From Chiua virens (Eukaryota > Basidiomycota > Agaricomycetes > Boletales > Boletaceae), in contig JAHNUO010000002.1 of NCBI GenBank assembly GCA_019787685.1, forward strand, positions 1,116,001 to 1,180,000: a stretch of 64,000 nt of DNA. The letters are read 5' to 3'. This document shows positions 48,316 through 61,200 of this stretch, piece after piece. The notes under the pieces were generated by a model. The model was not told the DNA's origin. It did not search any database and was given only the letters and a program-made list of their open reading frames with translations. Each line of letters starts with the position of its first letter. Position 1 is the stretch's first letter. Made by a program: the position numbers and the translations under genes.

Positions 48316-50770
48316 TTACGTTTGAAGATCCATCGTAGATGAATGAGGTGCACGGCGGAGTGAGGACGTCCGAGTTGAAGGAATTTGTGATATGGAAGTA
48401 GAGATAGGTTGCCCAAGCAGATCAGGAGCAGATGCGGATAGATTTAACAAGTCTCCCGAAAAGCCAGTTCCATGAATTCGCCCCTTGCTTGGCCGTAGAG
48501 TGACTGACGAGCTGCTGGCATTCCCGTTTGGAAGGATCAGAGACGCGGCGAATCCATTACCGCTTGGCAGCGAGTCTTTACTTGAGTCTCGTTCAGATGG
48601 TGCCACTGATGCACTCCTACCTCTCCCCGCAGCCACACTTCGCACAATCCGAGCACCATACACGGACCTCTCCATCTCGTCTCTCGGGGCTAATGACGTG
48701 GCAGATCCGTTGACACCATTGAATGAATAGTTCGGCTTAACGGTCTCCTCAGAACTTCGTGGTGAAATGCCAGGGCGTGACTGTACCACACGTTCGTAAT
48801 AGAGCATGAATGCTCCCGAACCTTCTTGTAGTACGGTTTCGATACCGCATTCTCTGACGGAGTCGTCGCTAATGCGGAGCCAGCCCTGACCGGGCCGGTA
48901 CATCGAATCAACTAGGTCATCATCATCTCTGATGCTTCCGAACTGCAGGCACTTTTCACACTCGCATCCCAGAGGGTGAACCAAGCGCGGAGGAGCAAAG
49001 CGTGTCGCCGCGCAAGATGGAGGCCGAGGTTTTCGTCTAAAACAGATGTAGTGTCCAAAGGAATGTTGGCCATAGTGGCAAACAACGGCAGCTAGACGAT
49101 AAATAATTCTGGGTCCCGAGTACATTGCTTGGGTGGGTGTGGTAGAGCGAGGCAGGCTGGGTGGAGGCGTGGAGATTGGTACAGAGGGAACAGTGGAGAG
49201 ATTGCCCGAAGTTGTGAATGGAGTGAGGTCTAGAATTTCAGGAAAAATAATGCGTATTGAGTTCTTCATGGCAAACTGGCCATAGCTCAGCGAACGGTTG
49301 AGATGGAGTGCAAGTACTAATGGAGGCTTGTCTGATGTTAGACCAGGCAACAGGTCATAAAGAAAAGAAAACATACCCGTGCAACCATTGCTTGCTTCGT
49401 GGATGCTCTGCTGAACACCTTAGTCTAATTTCACTCCTTTCACGTCCTCCTCCAACCGATCGTGCTCCAATGACGCCCTGAGTTTCACCTCCAGCTTCCT
49501 CGCTTCCTTCGCCTTCCGTGAGGCTCGTGCATCCGAACTGACTAGCTTCTCCAGACGCTCTGCTTCTAACGCAAGGCGTGCGTGAGTCGCAATCATCGAG
49601 CACTTGCGACAGATGCAATCATTCAACATCTCAAGCTTGGTGTATTCGGCAAGACAGTCTTCTAGTCGACAACTTGGCTAACCCACTGGTAAGCACAGCG
49701 CCGAGTTTTATCAAAAAGATACCTCACGATATATCTCGGGACTGCCAGTTGCCAACTATCAAAGGCAAAGTGCATGACGGCTTCTGTGTACCCGCATTCA
49801 ACACAACTTCTCCTGTTGGCAGTTAACCCGTCGAATACCGTGGACAGAACTATCTCCTTGTTGACACCACCCTCAAACTGGGACAGCCCTCCGAGGCCGC
49901 GATCTCGTTGGCGTTCCCTGTTGATAGCGGCAATTTCCTTCTTGATGCACTCTGAGAGAAGCTGAAACAGTTCCTGGGCATCCTGGTGTTCCCGGGAAGA
50001 GAATAGGGAGTTGTGCTTTCCAGGTGAATGATTCACTAGTGCCTCAATGATCTCGAGAGGACGGATTGAATAATAGGAACTCCGAGGTGTATTTAACTCT
50101 AAAGAGCTTGTATTCAGCGGGAAGCATACATGTTCCGAGGATACTGCACAGACCTTGAAGCAACATGAGAAGGGCATCGGTGACTGGTGATGCAACGTCT
50201 AGCTGTACGGCCCTGTCGTGAGCAGTCGCGAGGAAAGGTTGCAGATATGATAAAGAAGCCATAGCCTACAACGCAGAGTAAGAAAAGGCGTGGATCTAGG
50301 CTACTGGTACTGAATTGACCTGGATTGTGGAGTTCATGAAGCAGTATGTGCCCGAGATGTTGACAAGGACCGGGATAATATCCTGCGAACTGTTCCTGTC
50401 TGGCGTCTGCGGTAAAACTGTAAGACACCACTATCTGAGCATGAAGACACCGCACACCTGGTCTTGCATATCCGTTCATCTCGAGCTGCTCACTGCGAGT
50501 ACGAACATGCTTCTTCCTTAGCTTTTTTGTCTCATGCGATGATACGACATTCGACTGGCTGCCTCCCCAGCTCCAAGGAATGAATGAACCAAGACTTTCG
50601 AGAACCATGATGGACGACGCGGTCTCGAACGAAACCCTCTTGATAGTTTGGATGCAGACAAGCGCAAGAAAGGGAAAAAGGAGAAGTACAGTGAAAGGTG
50701 CGATCTGAGAGACAAGCGGATGTTGGAGTAGGTTTGTGAACCAGACACCGAACTCTTCTTGGGGGTTCAT
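48316..50770 (-). CDS. membrane-anchored ubiquitin-specific protease (UBP1/UBP16/USP30-like)
   Basis: Cysteine-type deubiquitinase of the USP family. ATG 50770 (MNPQEEFGVWFTNLLQHPLV) with an N-terminal membrane helix (IAPFTVLLLFPFLALVCIQ), as in yeast Ubp1/Ubp16 and animal USP30, suggesting an organelle outer membrane. The Cys box reads NISGTYCFMNSTIQAMASLS, followed by SSREHQDAQELFQLLSECIK. A Cys-pair region CVECGY ... CICRKC fits the zinc ribbon of USP fingers. A charged helical insert leads to ASTKQAMVAR-PPLVLALHLNRS. The His box is HYGQHSFGHYICF; a Ser-rich disordered C-terminus ends at 48316. One extra base (TAA at 49422-49420) breaks the frame between GVKLD and KVFSRASTKQ. Near the Cys box the frame is restored by donor GGT/GTGCGG. 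The catalytic Cys and His are both present. Confidence 0.85.
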
Positions 50771-50915
50771 GGAGGTAAATCGTTTTCACACCGTCAACGA
50801 CATGGGCACCGTTAGCAGTCAAACTCCTAGTTACGGCGAACTTCCTCAACGTGCTGCACGGGTCACATAACATTCATTCCCCATAGTGTATTTCCCCTGC
50901 GTACTTGAAATCAAT

Positions 50916-50999
50916 GGCTACCTAGCGCAATGGTAGCGCGTTTGGCTTCGATTGCCCAACGGTACCAAAAGGTTGCAGGTTCGAGTCCTGCGGTGGTCA
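50916..50999 (+). tRNA. tRNA-Arg(TCG) with 12-nt intron, copy 1
   Basis: Acceptor GGCTACC/GGTGGTC, D arm GCGCAATGGTAGCGC, anticodon stem TTTGG/CCAAA, loop CTTCGA giving anticodon TCG, 12-nt intron (TTGCCCAACGGT) after position 37, T arm GCAGG/CCTGC with TTCGAGT. A T-run (51000-51006 region) follows as Pol III terminator. Identical to the inverted copy at 53477-53560. Confidence 0.95.
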
Positions 51000-51126
51000 A
51001 TTTTTTGTCCACGTAGATTTTTGCCCACGTGACAGTGACGCGAACCAAGCGAGGCGCGTCAGGACTCAGGAAAGAAGTTACGTTCTATCACACTTTCTTA
51101 TTTCTTTCCCGCGTGAGCCCGTTCCC
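51000..51126. promoter_or_regulatory. CDC7 promoter
   Basis: 127 bp between tRNA-Arg and the CDC7 ATG. Contains CACGTG (51026-51031), GACGCG (51037-51042) and CGCGTC (51055-51060). The latter two resemble the MBF/MCB-type elements of G1/S genes, in keeping with a replication kinase, but this is inference from short motifs. Confidence 0.35.
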
Positions 51127-53386
<2,260 letters not shown>

Positions 53387-53476
53387 AGCCAATGGAATGT
53401 AGGGTCCGTTGTGCGTTACTGCGTACTGCCAAGTACTGTTGGTGGTAAAATATTTCCGCGAAACGAAATAAAAAGA

Positions 53477-53560
53477 TGACCACCGCAGGACTCGAACCTG
53501 CAACCTTTTGGTACCGTTGGGCAATCGAAGCCAAACGCGCTACCATTGCGCTAGGTAGCC
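53477..53560 (-). tRNA. tRNA-Arg(TCG) with 12-nt intron, copy 2
   Basis: Base-for-base the reverse complement of 50916-50999, including the 12-nt intron; the match extends a few bases upstream (CAATG). Followed on its own strand by a T-rich terminator (TCTTTTTATTT). Confidence 0.95.
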
Positions 53561-53664
53561 ATTGGTAAGGAGCGATTCTATGAAAAGAACCAGTTCTTCA
53601 AAGTATGTTTCCGGAGAATATATTTATGTGCCCGATCGGTACCTGTCTGACCTGTGACTTGGAC

Positions 53665-54312
53665 ATGGCGCTCAACTGGGTGACGATTGTTGACGCAAGT
53701 CCCTTGCTCCTGCAGGGAGAAAGCATTATCGAGACTGTCGAGAACGTCAAATGCAATCTCACCGCACCGTCAACCCCCGGTGCCAATGGCTCGCCGAGGA
53801 AATTCGAAGCGGCCGGGACGATGGCCCTCACAGATCAACGGGTAAGCGCTACCATAAACCAGGGAAGACCACCTTGACGATCACGTTGGAGAATAGCTCA
53901 TCTGGACTAACCCCGACGCCGACTCGTCCTTCAAGTCATTGACGATCCCCTTACCTTCGATTCTCTCCTCCAAGTTCGAGCAACCCATCTTCGGGGCGAA
54001 CCACCTCGTGATCGGTGTGAAACCCACCCCTGGAGGTGATCTCACGGACGGGACCACTGTCGAAATCAGGTTTTCGAACGGAGCGATGTTCCGGTTTGTG
54101 AGCATTCTGGAGAAGACGCGCGAGAGGGCAATTTTTATGAGGAGGCGGTCGGTCGAGGACGAGGAACATTTACGTGAGTTGGTCTTCATATTTGTGGTTG
54201 CGTCTGTCTGTTCATCAACATGCTCCTCGCAGCCGAGTACACATCCCCTAGTACATCCTCGGCGGATAGGCCAGCATCCTATCCAGATCTCCCCCCAGGC
54301 TATGATGGATGA
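53665..54312 (+). CDS. WBP2-like PH-GRAM protein with C-terminal PPGY motif
   Basis: Likely adaptor that binds WW-domain proteins such as Rsp5-type ubiquitin ligases. Start chosen at ATG 53665 because the family begins MALNW; an in-frame ATG exists at 53605. The PH-GRAM fold reads MALNWVTIVDASPLLLQGES, then FEAAGTMALTDQRLIWTNPD, where a 55-nt intron (about 53841-53895) is removed between DQR and LIW, and SSFKSLTIPLPSILSSKFEQ followed by PIFGANHLVIGVKP. A region rich in Arg (EKTRERAIFMRRRSVE) follows. The last exon gives PEYTSPSTSSADRPASY and ends PDLPPGYDG, a clear PPxY motif. About 180 residues. The combination of GRAM fold and PPxY makes the WBP2 comparison good; the partner is inferred. 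Confidence 0.82.
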
Positions 54313-54926
54313 ATGCTTCATGGAGTTGTATGACGTGACTGGTGTTCAAGTTCAAGTTAGCAGACATTGACTGATTATATAGTTCATTTGCTTGAGAACT
54401 TTGTACTTAGTGCTTGCGATGTTGAACTTGCGACCCGAGGTGGAGACTTCCACACGTGCGCGGTACGGTATTTGGAAAGTTGTATCCTGTCCCGAGTCTC
54501 GACCCCCGGGAAGCATAACATAAGTAATCCCGATTGTATGTACGTTACTAATTAACCAGGTCGCTTACGGGCAGTCAAGCTCGAAATGGGCTACATACAT
54601 TAAACAAGTCAGGTCAGTCAATACTTCAGTACTTCAACATATATCTTGAATGTGTCTAAGCAATAATGATACAAATGAATAGTTCAACGATCGTGTGGTA
54701 GTCAAGTCTCAGTTCTAGAATATATAATCCATGCTTATGAACCTGGAAGATGCGACATGATGATCGATTTCCTCAACTAAATGTCCATCATCTGGCCATC
54801 CTTGCCAAACAGCCGAGGTAACGCCAGCGTCCATCCGAAGCCTCTGCGGAGGTGGACCCCAGGCGCCATATCTGGGAGAAGTCGAGTGTCGGAAATGAAG
54901 AAACTTGGACTGAGAGTGCGTGACGT
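54313..54926. other. convergent spacer
   Basis: 614 bp between convergent genes. No supported gene; AT-rich with no obvious repeat. Confidence 0.45.
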
Positions 54927-57900
54927 TCAAGCTATCATGGAAGTAGAATGATAAGAATCAGATGTCTCAGGAACGGAGTCGATCGTTGGTGGTACAGTAG
55001 TAGGAACATGGGCGACCCCCGAGATCGTGTGCGATGCGACTTGTTTGAAATTTTGCACTGTCCGACTCAGCGTTCGCAATACTGACGTACGTTCCAACCA
55101 AGGCCCGACTAGATCGATAGGACGGGTGGCGCTCTCATCCTTCCCCCCACCTTGACTCATGAACGTTGAATGGATGGAAGTGTCTGAGAGACCACGCCGG
55201 TGGAGGGTGCGTTCAACTAGAGGACCAGGGGTGTCGTCTGCCTCTGAATCTTCTATACTCCGAGTGGAGACAGAAGGTACACCAAGGATCGCCTCCACAT
55301 CTCGTGATAACCGAGGACGTTTTCGTACTGCGGATCTGCCTATGGTGGCTGTACGAGCTTCTGCAGGTTCTGTCGCTAGGGATGTAGACTGCACACGACG
55401 AGGCGCACGAGGCAGGATAACCCAAGGGTCTGATGTGTCATCCGGATGTGGCGCGCCTGCGAAGATGCCCATTACGCTACGAACGTTGTTGGTTGATGTG
55501 GCTCTGGGTGGTTGGAGAGCACTATAGACTCGAAAGATGACCATGACCACGGGACCCTTCGTTATCCGGGTGCGCCGAAAATACGTTGGTCACCGATTTA
55601 CCAGCCCCAGTCCCAGAAAATTCGACGTTCACCGTAGTAGCAGAAGCTGCAAGCGCAGGGCCAATCTTCGGCACCGGGCGTGAAACACGAATGTTTCCAT
55701 CCCCGCCATTTATTGGTCGAGGTAGCGTTCGCGTGATAGAAGGCAGTGAGCTCACATCGTGCGCTGAGGAACCAAAAAGCTTCGAGAACGGGGCCATCCA
55801 ACTTGCACCAATGCCGATACCGTTCACTTTTGCCTCTTTATCCATCGCCTCTGCTTTGGCAGGATCAAGAGCCATTTCGCTGACTTTAACTGCAACATTC
55901 GGCTCGAGTATGATATCATTAAGGGTGACGCGCATTTGACCCATTTCTTCGAGGACTTCCTTGAATAGTTTGAAAAGACCCCGAAGATCCTTCCGTGTGC
56001 ACAACGTGGTTAATTTCTCGTCTTCCAGCCACACACGGTACCGTGCTCGGAGATGCGAGATGTCCGACAGAATGTTACTGACAGTGGTCCGGGAGAGGTG
56101 CTTGACATCTGCACCACGCAGGTGTTGGCGTTTAAGGCGATTTGTGAGCGTAAGAGCGTCAGCCTGTGTCATGCGGTGAAGAAGGGAATGCATGCGCTCC
56201 AAAATGCTCGACATTGGTGAACCAAAACCATCAAGCAACGATGAGGAGTCTGAATGCCCGTCGTGAGGGGATGTTGATGATTGATCCGTGGAAGATGTTG
56301 TCACTTGATAGACACCGCCGTGTAATCCAAGGGATCCTGTCGGTTTGTACGGCTTTCGTTGCTTGATTCGGGTGCAGTAGCCCCTGATCGAATTCTGGTT
56401 CGTGGTCCGTGTCGAGACTAACATGAGATGGTGGGTATCGGGAGTGATGATGGACGGAATTAATGCATTTTGTCGCCGAAGCCAAGGAAGACTCTGTCGG
56501 AGAGAGCGGTCTACGACTAGTCTCGGGAGTCAATGGTTCCTAACAACACGAGTGAGCTAAACCAACTTGGAATCGAGATTACTTACGAATACACGGCGGG
56601 ACCGCGACTCGACACTGGATGGACGTTTGGAATCAAGAAGCTGTGCCTCCTGTCAGACAATGGGATGGACCGGAATTCTGTCTCTTACCGAGTCTTTGAC
56701 AAAAGAATACGATCCATTTGACCCCTGGGAGTGTTGCGACGGAGTTTCGACTAGTCACTCGATCAATTTCTGCCCCTTCAATGACATATGTACAAAAAAT
56801 TCACCTCGTACGGGTGGCGCAATATTCTGTTCTCCCACTTCAGTCTGTAATGCCTGCAGATCTTCACGCGATTCCGTCAATAGTTTCTGCAACTCCATAT
56901 TGTCCGATTTCAGCATTTCATTGTCTGCTACCAAGGATTCGATGACATTGATGACCTCCGGGTTTTCCTCCGCAGCGGATTTGGCGACATGCTGAAACCG
57001 GATGAGTCACAGGACGCAAAGTCTGCTACTGGAAGACAAACGGAGATTTGAAGACCCTGAAGCCTGGAGCGTACATCCTGTAAGAGTGAGTCTGAAGACT
57101 CTATACGTTGCAACCGCCCGATCTCGAGTGCATCTTGCAGGCGGCGGACTTCGGTCTGTAATTTATCTAGATAGAACCGTGAGTTGACGTTCCTTTCAAT
57201 TAAGCTACCAGTGATTCACCTGTACGGTTCTTGAGGGCAGCCAGACGCGCTTCTGCGAGCTTTGCCCGCTGAGTCTGGCTGTCACGTTCTTGCCGAATAT
57301 CGTCATTCTCCTGGAGGACAGCAGATAGTCTGGTGTCCAATCCCACGGTACGAGCATGATGAGCGTTCAACCTCGAGACGGTGCTACGTGCTTCCTCCAA
57401 GTCATGTAATATGGTCTTATTCGACGCCTCGGCAACCTCATTGTTCAAAAGCGCGTGGGTGAGCCTGCTGCACGATCACTATCAGGAAGTTCTCGTCGTG
57501 AATCCCAAATTGCTGACCTTTTCCAGTGTAGCATTCTCTTTCAACAGCTCAGCCACTCGCGCCTCTACCTCAGCTCGGCCTGTTTCTACGTCCGCCGCGC
57601 TGTCTTGCGTGGCTTTCCGTAGCGTACAGTTACTCGGCTGTGCTGTGGGTGAGGGCGTGGTGTTATGAAAGGAGCATGTGGGACAGACCTCGTGCCTGCG
57701 CACATACGCCTCATGGCGCTGGAGCAACGCAGACCCAATCTCTGCGACAGGGATTGGTATGCTAGTGCGCTCCCTGGCAGAGGGACTCACCTGCACTCAG
57801 AATGAGCCTGCTCTCAAGTTTGGATTTGACACCAAGCCAAGTCTTTGTGGCTTCACAATCTTCGTTTCCACAACAACAACATATCTGCTGAGGCTCGGGA

Positions 57901-58034
57901 GAGGGAACCCTGGAGAAATTGGTCAGAGCAAGTGTGAGGTCGTCGATCGTGCTGGTGGCATGATCGAGGCTGGTGGCCAAGGGAGATTCTAGGGAAGTGG
58001 GACAATAGTGAGAGGAGTCGACCGCGACCTGCAT
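54927..58034 (-). CDS. coiled-coil protein, unknown function
   Basis: Not recognised. ATG 58034 (MQVAVDSSHYCPTSLESPLA). Near the N-terminus there is a cysteine cluster, QQICCCCGNEDCEATKTW, and a second pair CPTCSF, which may bind zinc. Long coiled-coil segments follow over several exons (AEVEARVAELLKENATLEK, NNEVAEASNKTILHDLEEAR, DKLQTEVRRLQDALEIGRLQ, VADNEMLKSDNMELQKLLTE). The middle exon (56424-55522) is helical and conserved in look: ILERMHSLLHRMTQADALTL, RKDLRGLFKLFKEVLEEMGQ, MRVTLNDIILEPNVAVKVSE. The tail is disordered, rich in Ser/Thr, and ends at 54927 (SYHSTSMIA). The join near 55520-55560 is uncertain. Length about 900 residues; a scaffold of the cytoskeleton or septum is possible but only a guess. 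Confidence 0.6.
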
Positions 58035-58240
58035 CTGGTGGTATGGAATGAAGGATGTTGTGTACCGGTAATCCGGGGTAAATCAAGTTATGAACCCATT
58101 CGTGAGAAATACCACACATGGTAGTCAGTCCAGACAGACTCGGATTAGCAACTCGAACATTATAGCGTAGTATGTACCACTAAAGAAAGAAGTCAAACGA
58201 TACAATAAACAAGGGATAGTATACATGCCAGATAAAAACC
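58035..58240. other. tandem spacer
   Basis: 206 bp between the RasGAP stop and the coiled-coil gene start on the same strand; holds the promoter of the latter. Confidence 0.4.
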
Positions 58241-61200
58241 CTACTCTAATCCAACAATTTTGAGTACCAGCTCTGAAATCCACGCCGAAATCCTACTCCA
58301 ATGACTTCTGTTTGGTGCGAGAAATTGATAACTGGTTGCAAGTCCTTCCATATTTAGTTCCTCCAGCCGTTTCTTTAACCCCTGTGCCCCATTCCCTTCG
58401 TCCACAGTGCTGAGCGTCGACATTGACCCCCCCTGTACCGTCAGAGCACGTAAAGGATCCTGAGAAAGGCGGAAGATGTTCGACACTGTCCTGATGATCG
58501 ACGCGTTACCTGAGACAGCAAATGTCTCTTTGATCTTGTCCTGTAGTGTGTCGTAGCTGGCGTATGAAACAATCGAGTCAAACAGAATCAAACTTGGCGG
58601 AAAAAGGGTCCTACATCATAGGCAACAGCTCCGGATAAGCAACGCTGACATCCAGAATCATGTTATACAGCATCTCGGTTTCCGCGTCGTCACCTTGTGC
58701 CGTCGTAAGCATAGTGGTGGCAAAGGAAACAATAAGCAGTGCTGCAGTGCTGTCTGTGATCGGAAGCATGTCTACCTCCACACGTGGGACGAATTCGTTG
58801 TCGTGTGACGGTCTTGTGACAGGAATGAACTCTTCTGCGTGACAATGTTGCAAAAGTTTGATGTATGACTCGTGAGTGGTGGAAAACGGAATTAACGCGA
58901 CGAAGTAACCCAGGGCATCGGATGTCAATACATATGGCGCGCCTTCCGGAGGTTGATCGCCGCAACGCACAGCAACAGAAAGCAAACTTCTTATGACATT
59001 CTCAGCAGAGGATTTGAGCTGACTGTGACGAACGCCCTTGAAGATAATGGAAGCTAAGGAAAACGAGAAACTGGACTCGAAGGACAGGCATAATAAGCGG
59101 TCCAGTTGACACACCGTGTCCTCGAGTTGCGTGCGGCCATCCAAGAGGACACTGGGAATCGTGGTTTCGTGAAATGCGCCATGCACTTCGAGCGTTTCGA
59201 TTGTTGCGCGCAAGAGATCTGCGGCTTCGGCGTAAATGGAAGTGTAGCTGGCCTGAAGCAGGGCAACCGCAAGCCAAAACACCTGGCAGAGGTACCGTGA
59301 TCCTATTGGCAACGAGGGGACCACCTTGCAGATGCATCGAAGCATGCAAACCACGGCTACTGTGTCCGTCTCAGCGGATTGACTCAGGGCGGTCTTAAAC
59401 GCCACGAGCATTTGATATACGAGATCGTCGTCCACATCTGAGGTTGCCAGAGTGCCTAGCACAAGGAACGCCCGTGCCTGAATTGCAGTAGGCAACTGAA
59501 AGGCTGTCGACGTTGCCAAACTCATCCATCGTGCTCGCCAAACATTCAAGACCCCTAAGTGTGGGTGAGTATTACAAAAGGTGCATAATCCGAGTGATTG
59601 TCACCTTTTGAGCCGGACGCGACTTCGACGACCCTAACGAGCAATTGCGTCAAAGCCTCCTGAGAGTCGATCATCGCCTTGTCGCTCGGTGGGTCGTAGT
59701 TGCAGTAGTCACTCGTGCTGGACTGCCTGCTGAGGCCAAATAACTGGAGGCTCTCAATAGCGGCGAGTTCGTCCATCAGTGCGCGTAGTTCGGGCGCACA
59801 TGGATCCTCCGCTTTGGCTAGGTAATGGGACTGCAGGAAGTTCATGATAATCCCGTAAACCGACTTCCGCACGAGGGTTTGCCCAGTCCCAGCAACGAGA
59901 GTGACAATATGACAAATATCAGGGATATACAGCTGATCAAAAGCTGCTTGCTTCGAGTGGTTGCTAGCGATAAGGGCAAATCGGGTCAGCGTAGCGATTT
60001 CGTTCCAGTGGACATTCTCTGGTAAAGTTCTCGAAGGTTTGAGGGACGTCTTCCCAAGAACTTTGCGTAGCTTGGAAAAGAGCTTCCCTCGCACATTAAC
60101 GGAGGCGAGTGCAGCTGCAGTGCGGGCGATTGTTTCAGACCTACGAGAACCGATGCCTCCATCTGCTGCAGCGCGGATCAACTCGTCCAAAACTACATTC
60201 ACGAGCGTCGAATCGAGTCTCCCGATTTCGACCCAAATTTGTCTGTGGATCATGGAAGAGATCTGGTAGGTGTGTCACGATCATAAAGGACAGTAGTACA
60301 ACAAGTAGCACACACCTCCACGTCTGCGATTGTCAAATCTATCAATGCACGAATGCAGTCGCGCAGTCGCGCGCCAGAGTGCTCGTACAAAGGGGACGAA
60401 GGGTTGCAAAACTGAGCGAGGTTCCTAACCCAAGGACTCATATACTGGATACAGTTGATGCGCTGCGCAACATCGGCCTTGTCCATTCCAGTCGAGATAA
60501 CAGACAAGAAATCCAGCGTGAGTTTCGGCGCAAATCCTGCAAGCCGATCGCTGAGGGTGGTAACAAAGGTGGATAGGTCACCAGGAATGATGCCGGCTAA
60601 AGAAGTATAGGGATCAAGATAGCACTGCTGAGAATACATAGGTTAGCGCACCTTTGGATGCGATGATAGGGTTCTTGTCGTAGTCGAGATACGAACAGAG
60701 AGAGCCGAGGAGGTCGTATGCGGCACTGCGAAGTTCCTCTTGGTCCGAGTTGACATTGATCATGCCCACGTGCAGAAGAGTGGCAGAGATATTAGAGAAT
60801 CTCGGGAACCTCTCACTACGTAGGACTTGACTATCGCGAAGTTGACTCTTTGCAGACCTGATTGCCTGGAGGAGAGTGAGTGTGGGGAGATTGGATGTCG
60901 TAAACAGAGTATACCTTGACAATGATGTCACGATGTGGTGAGGAGAAATAAGACGTTACTGCTTGTCTGCTCAGCCTTATGATGAACTCGTGCGGATCGA
61001 GACCAGTCGAGACATTGTATGCGTCGCTGACATCACCCAAAGATATAATCTCGGTTGATTTACATGAAAGGGTGGGCGAAATGACCGCCGCCCGAATCTA
61101 TCCGGAGAGTCAGGCTAATGGAAATATTTGAGCCAGCACCACGGACCGAAGTTATACGGACGTTGGTGATCCCAACGTCTAGATTGACTGGCATTCGTAT

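Noticed and set aside
50330..50480. Apparent frameshift near the Cys box of the ubiquitin protease (GYYPG in one frame, LVNISGTYC in another)
   Set aside because: Choosing donor GGT/GTGCGG joins RPG to DIIPVLVNISGTYC in frame, so no defect is needed, although the off-frame GYYPG remains curious.
53830..53960. Frame change in the WBP2-like gene
   Set aside because: A 55-nt intron ending at AATAG restores DQR-LIWTNPDADSS in frame.
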